Part shown: positions 55,701-64,000 of the stretch, piece by piece
Layout of the letters: every line of letters starts with the position of its first letter
Position numbering within the stretch: position 1 is the stretch's first letter
NCBI RefSeq assembly: GCF_020740795.1
Contig: NC_067296.1
Location: forward strand, 3,015,001 to 3,079,000
DNA from: Apus apus
Lineage: Eukaryota > Chordata > Aves > Apodiformes > Apodidae
Direction of reading: 5' to 3'
Length of the DNA: 64,000 nucleotides
Program-made: the position numbers and the translations under genes
The notes under the pieces: model-generated
Seen by the model: only the letters and a program-made list of their open reading frames with translations
Database searches by the model: none
What the model was told of the DNA's origin: nothing

Positions 55701-58700
55701 GGCCCGGCAGACTGTCACCCAGTGGGACGTGGGCTGAAAGTCCTGCCTGCTCAGCTGTGCTCTGCCTGCAAGCCTGCCTGCTGGACCCGGTTCCTGCAGA
55801 GGGGCAGCGTTGCCTGCAGGGCTGGCAGGGCAGATCCTGAGGATGCTGCTGCTCCTGGCACCAAGGAACGCACCCAAAACTGGGGTGCTGCCATGGTGGC
55901 AGCTCTACTCCTTTTGGGAACTGAGAGAGGAATTGGGCCCAGAGGAATCCTGCCTGGGAGATGCTGGCACCCGCTCTGGGGAGTGGAGTTGATGTGTGGC
56001 CATGGGCTGCTGCCAGCACGGTGTGAGGGAGCAAATAAACCCTCACTGCTGGGAGGGCAGGGCTGGGGGGTGGGACTGCTTCTGCAGGCAGGAGCTTCCC
56101 TCCACCTCCTGCAGCCACACATCCCTCCCGCAGCCACACATCCCTCCCGCAGCTCCTGCAGGGGTGCAGAGCACCCACTCGTCCTGTGACCCTGGGAGAA
56201 CGGGAGGGCAGCTGAGCTGGGGAGGGATGCTGAGCCTCCCATACCATCCTGTCCACCCCAGACAAACCTAGCAGAGGAATAAAGAGCAGCCTCTGCTGCT
56301 CCACAGTCAGATTTCCATGCCCGCCCTGTTGCTATGGGAACTCGCTTGCTGAAGCAGCTGCTAATTGAGATTCCCACAGTGCCACCCTGCCTCCAGCCCT
56401 GCCCAACAGCCAGCGCCTGGCACACGGCACAGGCAGCCCTCCAGCCCCATGTCTCCCCCCACGAGCCCCACGGGGTTCCTGGGGCTCCCACCTGGGCGAT
56501 GTGGCACTTGAGCTCGGCACGTTCCATCTCCCAGGCAGCCTTGGCCTTGGTGAACTGCTGCTGCAGCTCGCTGGCACCGCGCCGCTCCTCCCGCAGCTCC
56601 GTGCACAGCTCCTTCAGGGTCACCTTCATGTCTGCCAGCGTCTTGATGCACTCGTTGGGCTGCTGGGGCATTGGGGGTGAGCAGAGGGAGCCAGGACCCC
56701 ACGCTGGAGGGGACCCAAAGGGTCCCATGGGAGCTACCCTCTCTGCATCCCCACCTCTGCCCACCCCCAGGGTGAGGGACAAGAGTGCCACCAGGGCAGG
56801 GGACCATCCCTGGGGGTGACGGGAGCATCCCCTCCCAGCCATGCACCCTGGGAGGAGGAGCTGCCACCCCATGACATGCAGCATGGTAGGGGCTCATTCT
56901 GCCCACCCCCTGGGCTCATGGGGACCCTGCTCACCGTGTTGGGGGTCCAGGTGTCCCCGGTGCAAGTTTTGTTGTCTGCCTGCTGCTGTGGGGTGAGCTC
57001 CTCCTCCTCCAGCAGCAGGTACAGCTCCTTCATGCTGTTCACCTGCGGGAGACATCACAGCTTGAGTGATGAAGGGACCCAGAGCCAAGGATGGGGGACA
57101 CCCAAGCAGCCCTGTGTGGGACATGTAGGCAGGAGGGTCAGCCCCAGGGATGCCCAACAGTATGCTCCCTCCTCCATGGCACCTGAGGTGGGAGCCCTTC
57201 AGCCCATAGTACCTCCAAAAAGTCCTCTCCCTCACTGTGCACCATCTTGCCCTGGCGCCAGCGCTTGAGGAACCACTTGAGCTTCATGAAGAGCAGGAGG
57301 AAGCTCTGCCTGAACTGCTGTGACTCCTGCACCAGCAGGTTCTTCTCCTGGCTCCAGAACTTCTGCTCCAGCCGCCTCTGCAGGTTCAAGCTCTGCAGCT
57401 CGAACTCTCGACGCAGCAGTGCTTTCTGGTGGTCCTCCTTCAGCTGTGGAGAGATGAGCAGGCTCCGAGATGGGGGCTGGCAGCAGTGATGTGGTGCCTC
57501 TGCCCCAGGGTCTGGGCTGGGCCTGGTGCCAGCCCCATATTTAACACCCCTGGGGAACTGCAACACACTGACTGCGTGCTGGGGACAGCAGGGTCACCAA
57601 GGCACCAGCATGGGTGGAAGCCCTGCATGGCTGCACACCCATGTGCAAGGAGGGGTGTGCTCAGCCCCCTGTGCCCCTTGAAGATGGGACATACTGTGTG
57701 TAGTCCCAGATGACACCTGAGAGTCATCAGCCTAGGGCTGGAGATGGCACGGCCACGGGGACACCCGTCTTGCAGAGATCAGGGCTGCTGCCCGCTCACC
57801 TGGCAGATCTTCTGTGAGAAGTTGTCCACCTCATCCTTCCTCAGCTGCCTCTCCTGCGAGAGCTGCTCCTGCAGTCCCCGCAGGCTCTCATTGGCCTCCG
57901 ACAGCACCAGCTGCAGCTCCTTCATCTGCAACAGCCCCGGGGAGAGGATGAGGAGGGTGGGCTGTGCCTGGCCACAGCTCCCCGTGTCCCTCCCCAGCTG
58001 GGCTCTGCTGCTTCCCTTATCCCTGGCTCTCAGGAGGGGCAGCCCCATCCCCACAGCCCTGTCCCCATCCCCTGCTGGCCGAGGGGACACAGCTCCCTGT
58101 CCATGTCATACCTCAGTGGCATAGGAGTCGTTCTCCTCAGGTCGGCAGGTCTTGTAGCTCCGGGGATGCGCGGGGTCCGTGTCCTTGGCGTGGGGGATGC
58201 GGAAGGGGTCGGTGTCCCTAAAATCAGGCTGCTGCATGCGTGGGCAAGTTAATGAGAACAAACCAAAAGAGCGGGAAGAAAAAAAAGCCAGAAAACAAAA
58301 CAATGGGTCTCCGAAACAGTAAAGAACTACAAGACAACAAAAAGGATGAGGAGGAGAAGGAGCTTCATCACCATGGTGGGAGACAATGCGGAAACCAAAA
58401 GGAAACACAGGATGAGGAGACACGTGGCCTGGATTGTTTGGGGAAAGGGGGAAAAAAAGAGAGAAAGAGGGAAAAAATGTGCAAACACCGGTTACGGTGC
58501 CATGCAGTGACTGGGGGAGACTGGGACCTGGGGCTGGTGGGATCACATGCAGAAAAATAGGACTCTGAACAAGCGAGTGTGCTCCAGAAAGGGGCTTGAG
58601 CCCAGCATGAGCTGAGCCTCTCGGAGAAGAGGGGGATGGCAGGACATGAGCTGCTCTCCACTGCCTCAAAGGTGCTCCCTATTGGATGCAGATTTGCCCT

Positions 58701-61700
58701 GGAGCCTTTGCTCTCCAAATTACCCTGCCTGGGTACTACTGGGGGCTGAGGATTCTTGCAGCTGGGATCCTTGAAACCCAGGCTGCTTTTGGGAGGCTGC
58801 AGGCTGCTCTCCTGCAACCCAGCTCATCCCCAGTAAGGAAAGAACTTCCAAGCTGGGAATGTCTGGGCTGAGCTGGAGGACAGCAGCCAAAAAGTTGGCC
58901 CCTGCTAAGGTGGGATCACAGCTGAGAGCCCCCAGCCACGGGCAGGGCAGCCTGTGCTGGGATGCACCAGGATGCCCAGCATCTCCTGCCCCTGGCACAC
59001 TCTGTTGGAGCAGAGTCCTACCTTGTCCCCGGTGCCACTGGCATGCAGTGAGGTGTTAGTGTGGGTTTTGCTCTGGAGAGGCAGGGGAGAGGTTACGCTG
59101 GGGATTGGGGTTTGCTCTGTTAAAGCATGAGGAACAGGGCAGCAAATAAAGCGGCAGCTGCTGTGGGGGATGTGGAAAGAAGCCCCTACCTGGAAGTCGG
59201 AGGCGTGCTCCTTCTGCAGCCCCTCTTTGGTGGTGTCATGGCTGCTGGGGCTGGAGAAGGGGAAAGAGTCTGTGTGCTCCTTCAGGCCGCTGGTGAGGTG
59301 GTCCACCTTCCTCGTGAAGCAGCCCAGGTCCTGCTGCAGCACACCCAGCCGCATGAGGAGCACGTTCATCAGCTTGGCATCACTGGGGCTCTCTCCACCA
59401 CTCCCCACCGCCTCGCCCAGCAGCCCCAGCGCACACTCGTTGTCCAAGCAGGCCTTCAGCCCGGAGCTGAACCCATTGGCATCCGAAATCAAGACGTCGA
59501 TCGCTTTGTTAACGAGCGCTGCCTGGTCCCGGATGCCCAGCAAGGTCTCCAGGTCCTTGGCCTTGAGCAGCTTGGTGGGACCATCCAGCACCTTCCCACC
59601 GCCGGGCACCCTGTCCTGCCCATCGGCTTCGCTGCTGCCCATCCCGTCCCTCCAGTCGGCGGTGGGGACGCACTGCGCCGAGTCGCCCGCCTCGGCGTCG
59701 GTCTCCATCATGGGCCGGGTGGTCTGGCAGGAGGCCAGGTCGCAGCGCTGGAGGTTGGAGAGCAGCACGCGGTTCTCGTACTGCAGCTTCTTCACCTTCC
59801 CGCTCAGCTCGCTGATCTGCACCTTGGCCGTGGCCAGCTCCTCCTGCGAGGGCTCGCTGACCACCGAGCAGCTGTCCTCCGACAGCGTCACGTCCAGGTC
59901 GTGGTCTGACTTGTACTTGGTCAGCTCGTTCAGGAGGAGCTTGTTCTGGTCCTCCAGCTCCAGCAGCGAGCGTCTCAGGAGCTCAGCCTCCTCCTCCACA
60001 AACTGCAGGTGCCGGCGCAGCTCTGCCACCGTGTCCCCAGCGTCCCCACAGCCTGAGATGCCCGCTATGAACCTCATGTCCTGTCCGGGCAGCTCTCTGT
60101 CCCCCTGGCCCTTCATGTCATCCATCTCTGCCCTCAGCCCTCGGTTTTCCACCTCCAGCTCCACTATCCTCCGGCTGAGGATGTTGGCTTCCTCCTCCAC
60201 CAGCTTGAGGTGGACCTTCAGCTCAGCCTCGCGGGAATGGGGTGAGTCAGCCAGCTCCTCCACGGAGAGGGAGCTGTCGAGGTCCCCGTACAGGGACCTG
60301 TACTTCAGCAGCTCCTCCTTCATGCCATCGTTCTCCTTGGCCAGCTTGGTCAGCTTCTTGCACATCAGTGCCGACTCCTCCTTGGCAAAATGCAGCTGGC
60401 ACTTCAGGTCTGCGCTGTCCTCCTGGGGACCGAGAGGGCATGGGCTTTAGAGAGATGCTCCCAGGAGCCATGGTGGCTCCAAGTGAGCTCTGGGGACAAG
60501 CTGCTCTCCCACCCTGGTTGTCCCAGGGGATCTCCAGCCCCTGCTCATGGAGGGGAAAAAAAATTGAGATCCATCCTGCAGGCTTTAAGGGAAAACCTGG
60601 AGATAGGGCAGGATGCCCAAGCAAGGAGACCCATGGCTCAAGCCCAGGGAAGGACATCAAGTCACTGCTGGGGATGAGGGGACCAGCCCAGACCTGCTGC
60701 AGCCTGATCTGCCATGGGAAGGGGGTTAGGGAAAGCTGTTGGACTCTGCAGAGGAAAATCAAAGCCACCACCAAGGTTTCCTCATGAAAGCTGGCAAGCA
60801 CTGAAACAACTGGTGCTGCTGGATCCTCACCGGGGCTCTGCTCCCCCCCAGCAGTTGTCCTTGCTGCCACCACCTTGCCAGGGGACAGAAAACCCAGGCA
60901 AACCTCTGACATCATCCCACCAGTCCCTTCCTGAGCACCGACTTGGGACTATTCTCCACATGTTTCTCTTTTAAATTTAGCAGTGTGGATCTGGGCTGTT
61001 TGCCCAGGGAGACTGTTTCCCTGCTTCAGAAAGCTTTTTGGACAGAGGACCAGGATTTCCTGACGTCCAGCTTGTGGCTTCCCATGCCTTGGGGTCACCC
61101 AAGTGCTCTGAGCTCCGGTGTGGGGACTGCCAGGAAGGGGACCTGTGGCTCTGTCACCCTCGCCCTGCAGCACCCACTGGTGCTGGAGGTGGCTGAACCC
61201 ATTGGCCAGGTGGCTGCTGGCCCTGGTAGCCCTCTGCCTGGCTGAACTCATGCCTTTCCCAGGTTCCTGGGCTGGCAGAAACAAGCTGTCCCCCACCTTG
61301 GGTGCTCCTGACCCCTGCAGCTATACCCACACTCACCCCCAAACCCCACAGCAGCCATTTACTCTGCAGACTTCACAGGCTGCTTTGTATGCAGGCCAGG
61401 GGCTTTGGGGGGGGTCTTGTAAGTTTGGGGGGGCATTTCATTCCCCAAATGCTCCACAGCGACCACAGGAACCAGCCTGCTGCTCTTCCATGCTTACGCT
61501 TGGAGACTTGGCCTCGCTAAGGAGCTGTGCCCCCCCTAATTAGCTGTGAAGATGAGGGGAGGGCCAACATGGGCAGGTCTCCCCGCCCGGGTAGACATGA
61601 CCTCAGTTCCTGTTTTTAAACAGAAAAAAAAAATAAGCAGCAGCTTGGCACGTCCCTCTGCTCCTTGGTATTGCTGGAGCGACACGCAGGTCCCCCAGAA

Positions 61701-63155
61701 CACCTCAAGTGCTCCTGGGGTTCAGGGCAGATCTCAGCATTCAGTCTGCCCCCCTCGGCCCCATTTTTGGCAAGCACCAGTGCTGGCCCAGTGTGGCCAG
61801 GCAGGAAATGGGGCCCAGGAAGCCATGGGTGAGTCACCAGCATCTGTGCCCTCAGGGCCACCAGCCATGGCCTAGTGAGAGGGATCTGCTGAGGGGGCCA
61901 CATCCAGGGGCATTTGCACCCAAAGAACCTCAGGGTTTGCTTTCCAGCACCAGCTCCTTCCTGGAGCATTGGTCCCACCACAGAGCTGGGGCCACATCCA
62001 GCCCCACGTCCCCAGGCTGAGGAGTCTTGGCTCCGTGGGGGGGATGGGAAGCAGAGGGGGGGGGGTGTTTACTGCAGCCCAGGGCTGGGATTTGTTCCCT
62101 GCCCTGGGAAGAGGCAGAGGAGAAGCTGTATTCCAGCCTCGGGAAGGGAGGTGATGGAGGGGCTCCCAGACAGCCTCTTGGCTCACGGCACATCTGGTGT
62201 AGGTGCCAAGCCAAGCTCTTTGGGGAAAAGGAGGGGCAGGACTCTGGGACCATCAGCGGCCCTGAAAGGGCTCTCAAAGATGGAGTCACAGGGAGATGAT
62301 AAATAAAAGACCAAAGCAGAATGTCTTGGAGGGCCTGGGGATCCCTGGCGTGAGGGTGGGCTGTGCCAGCAGTGACACAGGTCACCTTGCAGTCCCCACC
62401 ATGGGATGCTCCCAGCAGCATGAGGCAGGAATGCCTCATGGGTGCTTCACCCCTCCCCTGGCTTAGGTGGAGCAAATCTATTCCCAAGGTCTTTTGCCTT
62501 TGAAAGAGGATTTTTCCAGCATTAAAACACTTGCATTTCTATTCCCGCAGCAGCGGCTCATGAGCCCCGGTAACACCATTAGTGAGTCACAGCAGCTCAG
62601 CCCAACAGCAAGTGACAGCTGAAATCCTGCTGCAAATCCCTCCTCACCAGCTCTGCCCCAGCAGCTTGCCACCAGGCAGGGGCATCGTGGCCTCAAGCTA
62701 TTCTCCACAGGGACCCTCAACTCCCCCAAGCCCCTCGGAGCACCCTGGAGCACAGCTGCTGGCACAGGCAGGAAGGACTCAGGCTGCAACAGCCACAACC
62801 CCAGAGCAGAAGCAGCTCTGAAATGTAAAAGCCAAAGTCCTTCAGCTCCTTGCTGCAGTCCTGACACATGGAAAGGGTTAAAGCCACAGCCAGCCACGAT
62901 GCTCCATTGATAAATGAGACAAGGGATCGGCTGAGGACAATGAGGATGGCTGAGCACATCAATCCCTCCCTTATGCAGGGATTCTGAAAGGAAAGAAAGC
63001 CCTGCCAGGGGAGGTTTAGTCTTGGGCTGGCACCACAACCTGGGGTGCTGGTGGGTCACCATGGTGTGCCCCAAATGTGCCTACGCTGATACCTGCACTG
63101 ATGGCTTCTTCTCCGTCTTCCCAATGGAGCGAGACCCCCGTTTCTTCAGGGAATT
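52603..63155 (-). CDS. MTCL2: Microtubule crosslinking factor 2 (MTCL2/SOGA1), 3' thirteen exons, partial at right edge
   Basis: MTCL2 is a long coiled-coil protein that binds microtubules and the Golgi and organises the microtubule array. It was first named SOGA1 for an adiponectin-linked role in autophagy. Exons from 63155 down to 52603 sum to 4083 bases, 1360 residues plus stop (1343 without the doubtful 51-bp exon). Conserved blocks are KRGSRSIGKTEKKP, CKKLTKLAKENDGMKEELL, LKLVEEEANILSRRIVELE, ENRVLLSNLQRCDLASCQ, ELQSLNLQRRLEQKFWSQEK, MSEFESLLDCSPYLPG, IERPCCSPKYGSPKLQRRSS and the C-terminal SLTSCFARPSRS. The paralogue MTCL1 shares much of this. The choice of MTCL2 rests on sequence and on chromosome 20 neighbours. 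5' exons and promoter lie to the right. Confidence 0.93.
52845..54291 (-). CDS. MTCL2: MTCL2 large C-terminal exon, residues 829-1311 of the window protein
   Basis: 1447 bases, acceptor TTCCACAG, donor GTAACA. Blocks in order: TKSVCSMSEFESLLDCSPY, MQRSYTAPDKTGIRIYYSPP, KEGKIMIEPGFLFT, ISGNMSDDMKEITNCVRQAI, KSTSSQTVGLAHVGTQT, SKQISSSLDKVHSRIERPC and YGLVQEFFRNVCGR. Ser-rich and basic, it corresponds to the C-terminal microtubule-binding part of the family. Confidence 0.96.
54531..54601 (-). CDS. MTCL2: MTCL2 exon with GC donor
   Basis: Acceptor CCTCCTAG. Encodes ALNEKITDKEMISEAEAKG and then TNLK. The donor reads AAAAG|GCGAGT, so the next intron begins GC. Only this border keeps the LKRTKSV reading known from human. 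Confidence 0.9.
54995..55060 (-). CDS. MTCL2: MTCL2 exon, 22 codons
   Basis: Acceptor AGTTGCAG, donor GTGGGC. It encodes KGANPWALKHSEMEKHSSNW and KE, matching the human ADPWVLKHSELEKQ segment. Confidence 0.93.
55224..55475 (-). CDS. MTCL2: MTCL2 exon, 84 codons, coiled coil
   Basis: Acceptor TCCCCACAG, donor GTATGG. Contains LKREREEHQHLLAESYSAVM, DLTKQLQISEKNWNQEKVEL and QQQAEQQAKDLQNKINQ. Strong heptad pattern. Confidence 0.95.
55476..56491 (-). other. MTCL2: MTCL2 intron
   Basis: About 1.0 kb. A 19-bp unit 'gcagccacacatccctccc' is duplicated in tandem near 56110-56150. No other feature seen. Confidence 0.7.
56492..56659 (-). CDS. MTCL2: MTCL2 exon, 56 codons
   Basis: It encodes PNECIKTLADMKVTLKELCT, then ELQQQFTKAKAAWEMERAE and ends CHIAQ. 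The acceptor is a tandem CAGCAG; I used the second AG because human reads NTPNEYIKTL with no extra Gln. Donor GTGGGA. Confidence 0.94.
56935..57042 (-). CDS. MTCL2: MTCL2 exon, 36 codons
   Basis: Acceptor TCCCGCAG, donor GTGAGC. Encodes VNSMKELYLLLEEEELTPQQ and then DNKTCTGDTWTPNT, matching human VNSMKELYLLMEEEE. Confidence 0.95.
57213..57443 (-). CDS. MTCL2: MTCL2 exon, 77 codons
   Basis: Acceptor CTCCACAG, donor GTACTA. Encodes LKEDHQKALLRREFELQSL, then QKFWSQEKNLLVQESQQF and LLLFMKLKWFLKRWRQGKM, one of the best conserved blocks of the family. Confidence 0.96.
57444..57799 (-). other. MTCL2: MTCL2 intron
   Basis: About 0.36 kb with nothing recognised. Confidence 0.75.
57800..57925 (-). 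CDS. MTCL2: MTCL2 exon, 42 codons
   Basis: Acceptor CTGTTGCAG, donor GTGAGC. Encodes MKELQLVLSEANESLRGLQE, then QLSQERQLRKDEVDNFSQ and KICQ; human has SLRGLQEQLSQERQLRKEE. Confidence 0.96.
58112..58228 (-). CDS. MTCL2: MTCL2 exon, 39 codons
   Basis: Encodes PDFRDTDPFRIPHAKDTDP, then YKTCRPEENDSYATE. Human starts PPDFRD and ends AEDNDSYASE. The acceptor is a tandem CAGCAG, so one Gln may be optional. Donor GTATGA. Confidence 0.93.
58229..59021 (-). other. MTCL2: MTCL2 intron
   Basis: About 0.8 kb. Includes a purine-rich patch near 58260-58480. No repeat family recognised. Confidence 0.7.
59022..59072 (-). CDS. MTCL2: Candidate 51-bp cassette exon of MTCL2
   Basis: A 17-codon open segment, SKTHTNTSLHASGTGDK, between a good acceptor (CCTCTCCAG) and a good donor (GTAGGA). 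Both ends are in phase 0 and so fit neatly between the flanking exons. Human sequence as I recall it runs from SDFQ straight to PPDFRD, so this exon would be optional or lineage-specific, or the sites may be fortuitous. Confidence 0.45.
59190..60422 (-). CDS. MTCL2: MTCL2 large coiled-coil exon, 411 codons
   Basis: Acceptor GGTCCCCAG, donor GTAGGG. It opens EDSADLKCQLHFAKEESAL, followed by KYRSLYGDLDSSLSVEELAD, AELRRHLQFVEEEAELLRRS, LSEDSCSVVSEPSQEELA and ALVNKAIDVLISDANGFSS, ending HASDFQ. Long heptad repeats dominate the first half. The middle, around the GSSEADGQDRV part, is the least conserved. Confidence 0.96.
60423..63092 (-). other. MTCL2: MTCL2 intron (2.7 kb)
   Basis: Scanned on both strands; no exon, gene or nameable repeat. 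Short homopolymers occur (for example an A10 run near 61623). Confidence 0.7.
63093..63155 (-). CDS. MTCL2: MTCL2 exon, 21 codons (most 5' in window)
   Basis: Acceptor CTTTCTGCAG, donor GTATCA. Encodes NSLKKRGSRSIGKTEKKPSV and Q, close to human NSLRKRGPRSLGKTDKKP. A basic segment just before the coiled coil. Confidence 0.95.
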
Positions 63156-64000
63156 CTGCAGAAAGAAGAGAGAGCTGTTACCCACAGCAATGGCACAGCA
63201 CCCCGGCACAGACAGACAGACCTAGAGTGGACAGGCACCCGTGCCAACTTCTCCACCCCAGTGGACTGAGACCCCTTGTTTTGGGGGACTGGCAGGCATC
63301 ATAACATGGGGTTTGGCCAGAAATTTCCCCTGCAGGCAAGCAAGCAGGAAACAAGCCTTGGAGAGGCTGAGTCATGGTCCTGTCAGGGCTGGATGGAGGA
63401 GGGAATCCAATCTCCAGGCCAAGGCTCTGGGGGAATCCCAGCGTGGGAGCAGCAGAAGATTATATTCTCCATTGCTTCTTCCCCAAGCAGGGAACATATC
63501 ACTCAGCACTGGGGAGGGCTCCTCAGCAGGACAATACTGATGCTGCCCTCAGGGTCTCTGGAGACAGAGGGGACAATTTCCAGCTAGTGAGGACAGCTGG
63601 GAGATGGGGAGGCTGGACAGAGCAACAAAGGAGACTGAAACAAGGGAAAAAAAGTGGGTGACCAGAGCAGGGCCAGTTATATGGGGAGGAGAGCTGGGGG
63701 AAAACACTCAGGAGCATCCACACAGTCTCCAGCAAGTGCTGTCTGATCCATGCACCCACCCTGGACCTATTTCCAAGCTGGTGCTGCAGCCCAGCAGCCA
63801 AAGAAAGCAGCTGTGAAATGTAAGCTGCTGCCTGTGCCAAGGTGCTGGGCTCCAGGCTTTCCTATTAAGGCCATGACCATCGCTGGAGCTGCTGCTGCTG
63901 CAGAGCCTCTCCTGGGGGCTGGCTGTGCCACGTAGGCATCCCTTGCTGTGCTGGGGACCAGGGCTGGCAAAGGGCATCACCTAGCCCCAAGCAGCAGCAG
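63156..64000 (-). other. MTCL2: MTCL2 intron (right edge of window)
   Basis: No further MTCL2 exon recognised. The remaining 5' exons lie beyond 64000. Confidence 0.75.

Noticed and set aside
59127-60450. Plus-strand open frames of 260 and 426 codons
   Set aside because: Antisense shadows of the MTCL2 coiled-coil exon, rich in Ser or Leu by complement of Glu/Leu codons.

Overview
The window looks like avian nuclear DNA. Three spliced vertebrate genes with GT-AG introns are present, and the interspersed repeats I can name are almost all CR1 LINE fragments, the dominant retroposon of birds. The three genes lie on human chromosome 20q11, which corresponds to chicken chromosome 20. No prokaryotic operon, tRNA, rRNA, CRISPR array or viral gene was seen.

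Layout. (1) 1-8.6 kb, plus strand: the 3' ten coding exons of GSS (glutathione synthetase, residues 93-474 by human numbering). The first 92 codons lie left of the window. (2) 8.6-9.4 kb: a short convergent intergenic gap. (3) 9.4-39.7 kb, minus strand: the whole of ACSS2 (cytosolic/nuclear acetyl-CoA synthetase). It has 18 coding exons that sum to exactly 2052 bases (683 residues plus stop). It starts in a CpG island at 39.4-39.9 kb and has a 15.4 kb intron 2. (4) 39.9-46.7 kb: intergenic DNA. It begins with a CAGCCATG minisatellite touching the CpG island and includes a CR1 tail, two possible conserved or regulatory patches and a small imperfect repeat. (5) 46.7-52.6 kb: probable long 3' UTR of the next gene, carrying several unusual minisatellites, including a 24-bp array with a palindromic core and a 1.4 kb purine-strand array of about 40-bp units. 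(6) 52.6-63.2 kb, minus strand: the 3' thirteen exons of MTCL2 (SOGA1), ending at its true stop codon. Its 5' exons lie right of the window.

GSS (ATP-driven last step of glutathione synthesis) and ACSS2 (ATP-driven acetate activation for lipid synthesis and histone acetylation) are metabolic enzymes arranged tail to tail, as in human. MTCL2 is a coiled-coil, Golgi-associated microtubule-binding protein. It is not known to act with the other two.

I assigned exon borders by reading splice sites and codon phase by eye. All phases close: the GSS part equals the human length from residue 93, and ACSS2 and MTCL2 are both divisible by three. I found no new multi-gene system. The points worth a second look are the repeat arrays, a GC-AG intron, two tandem NAGNAG acceptors and a candidate 51-bp cassette exon in MTCL2.
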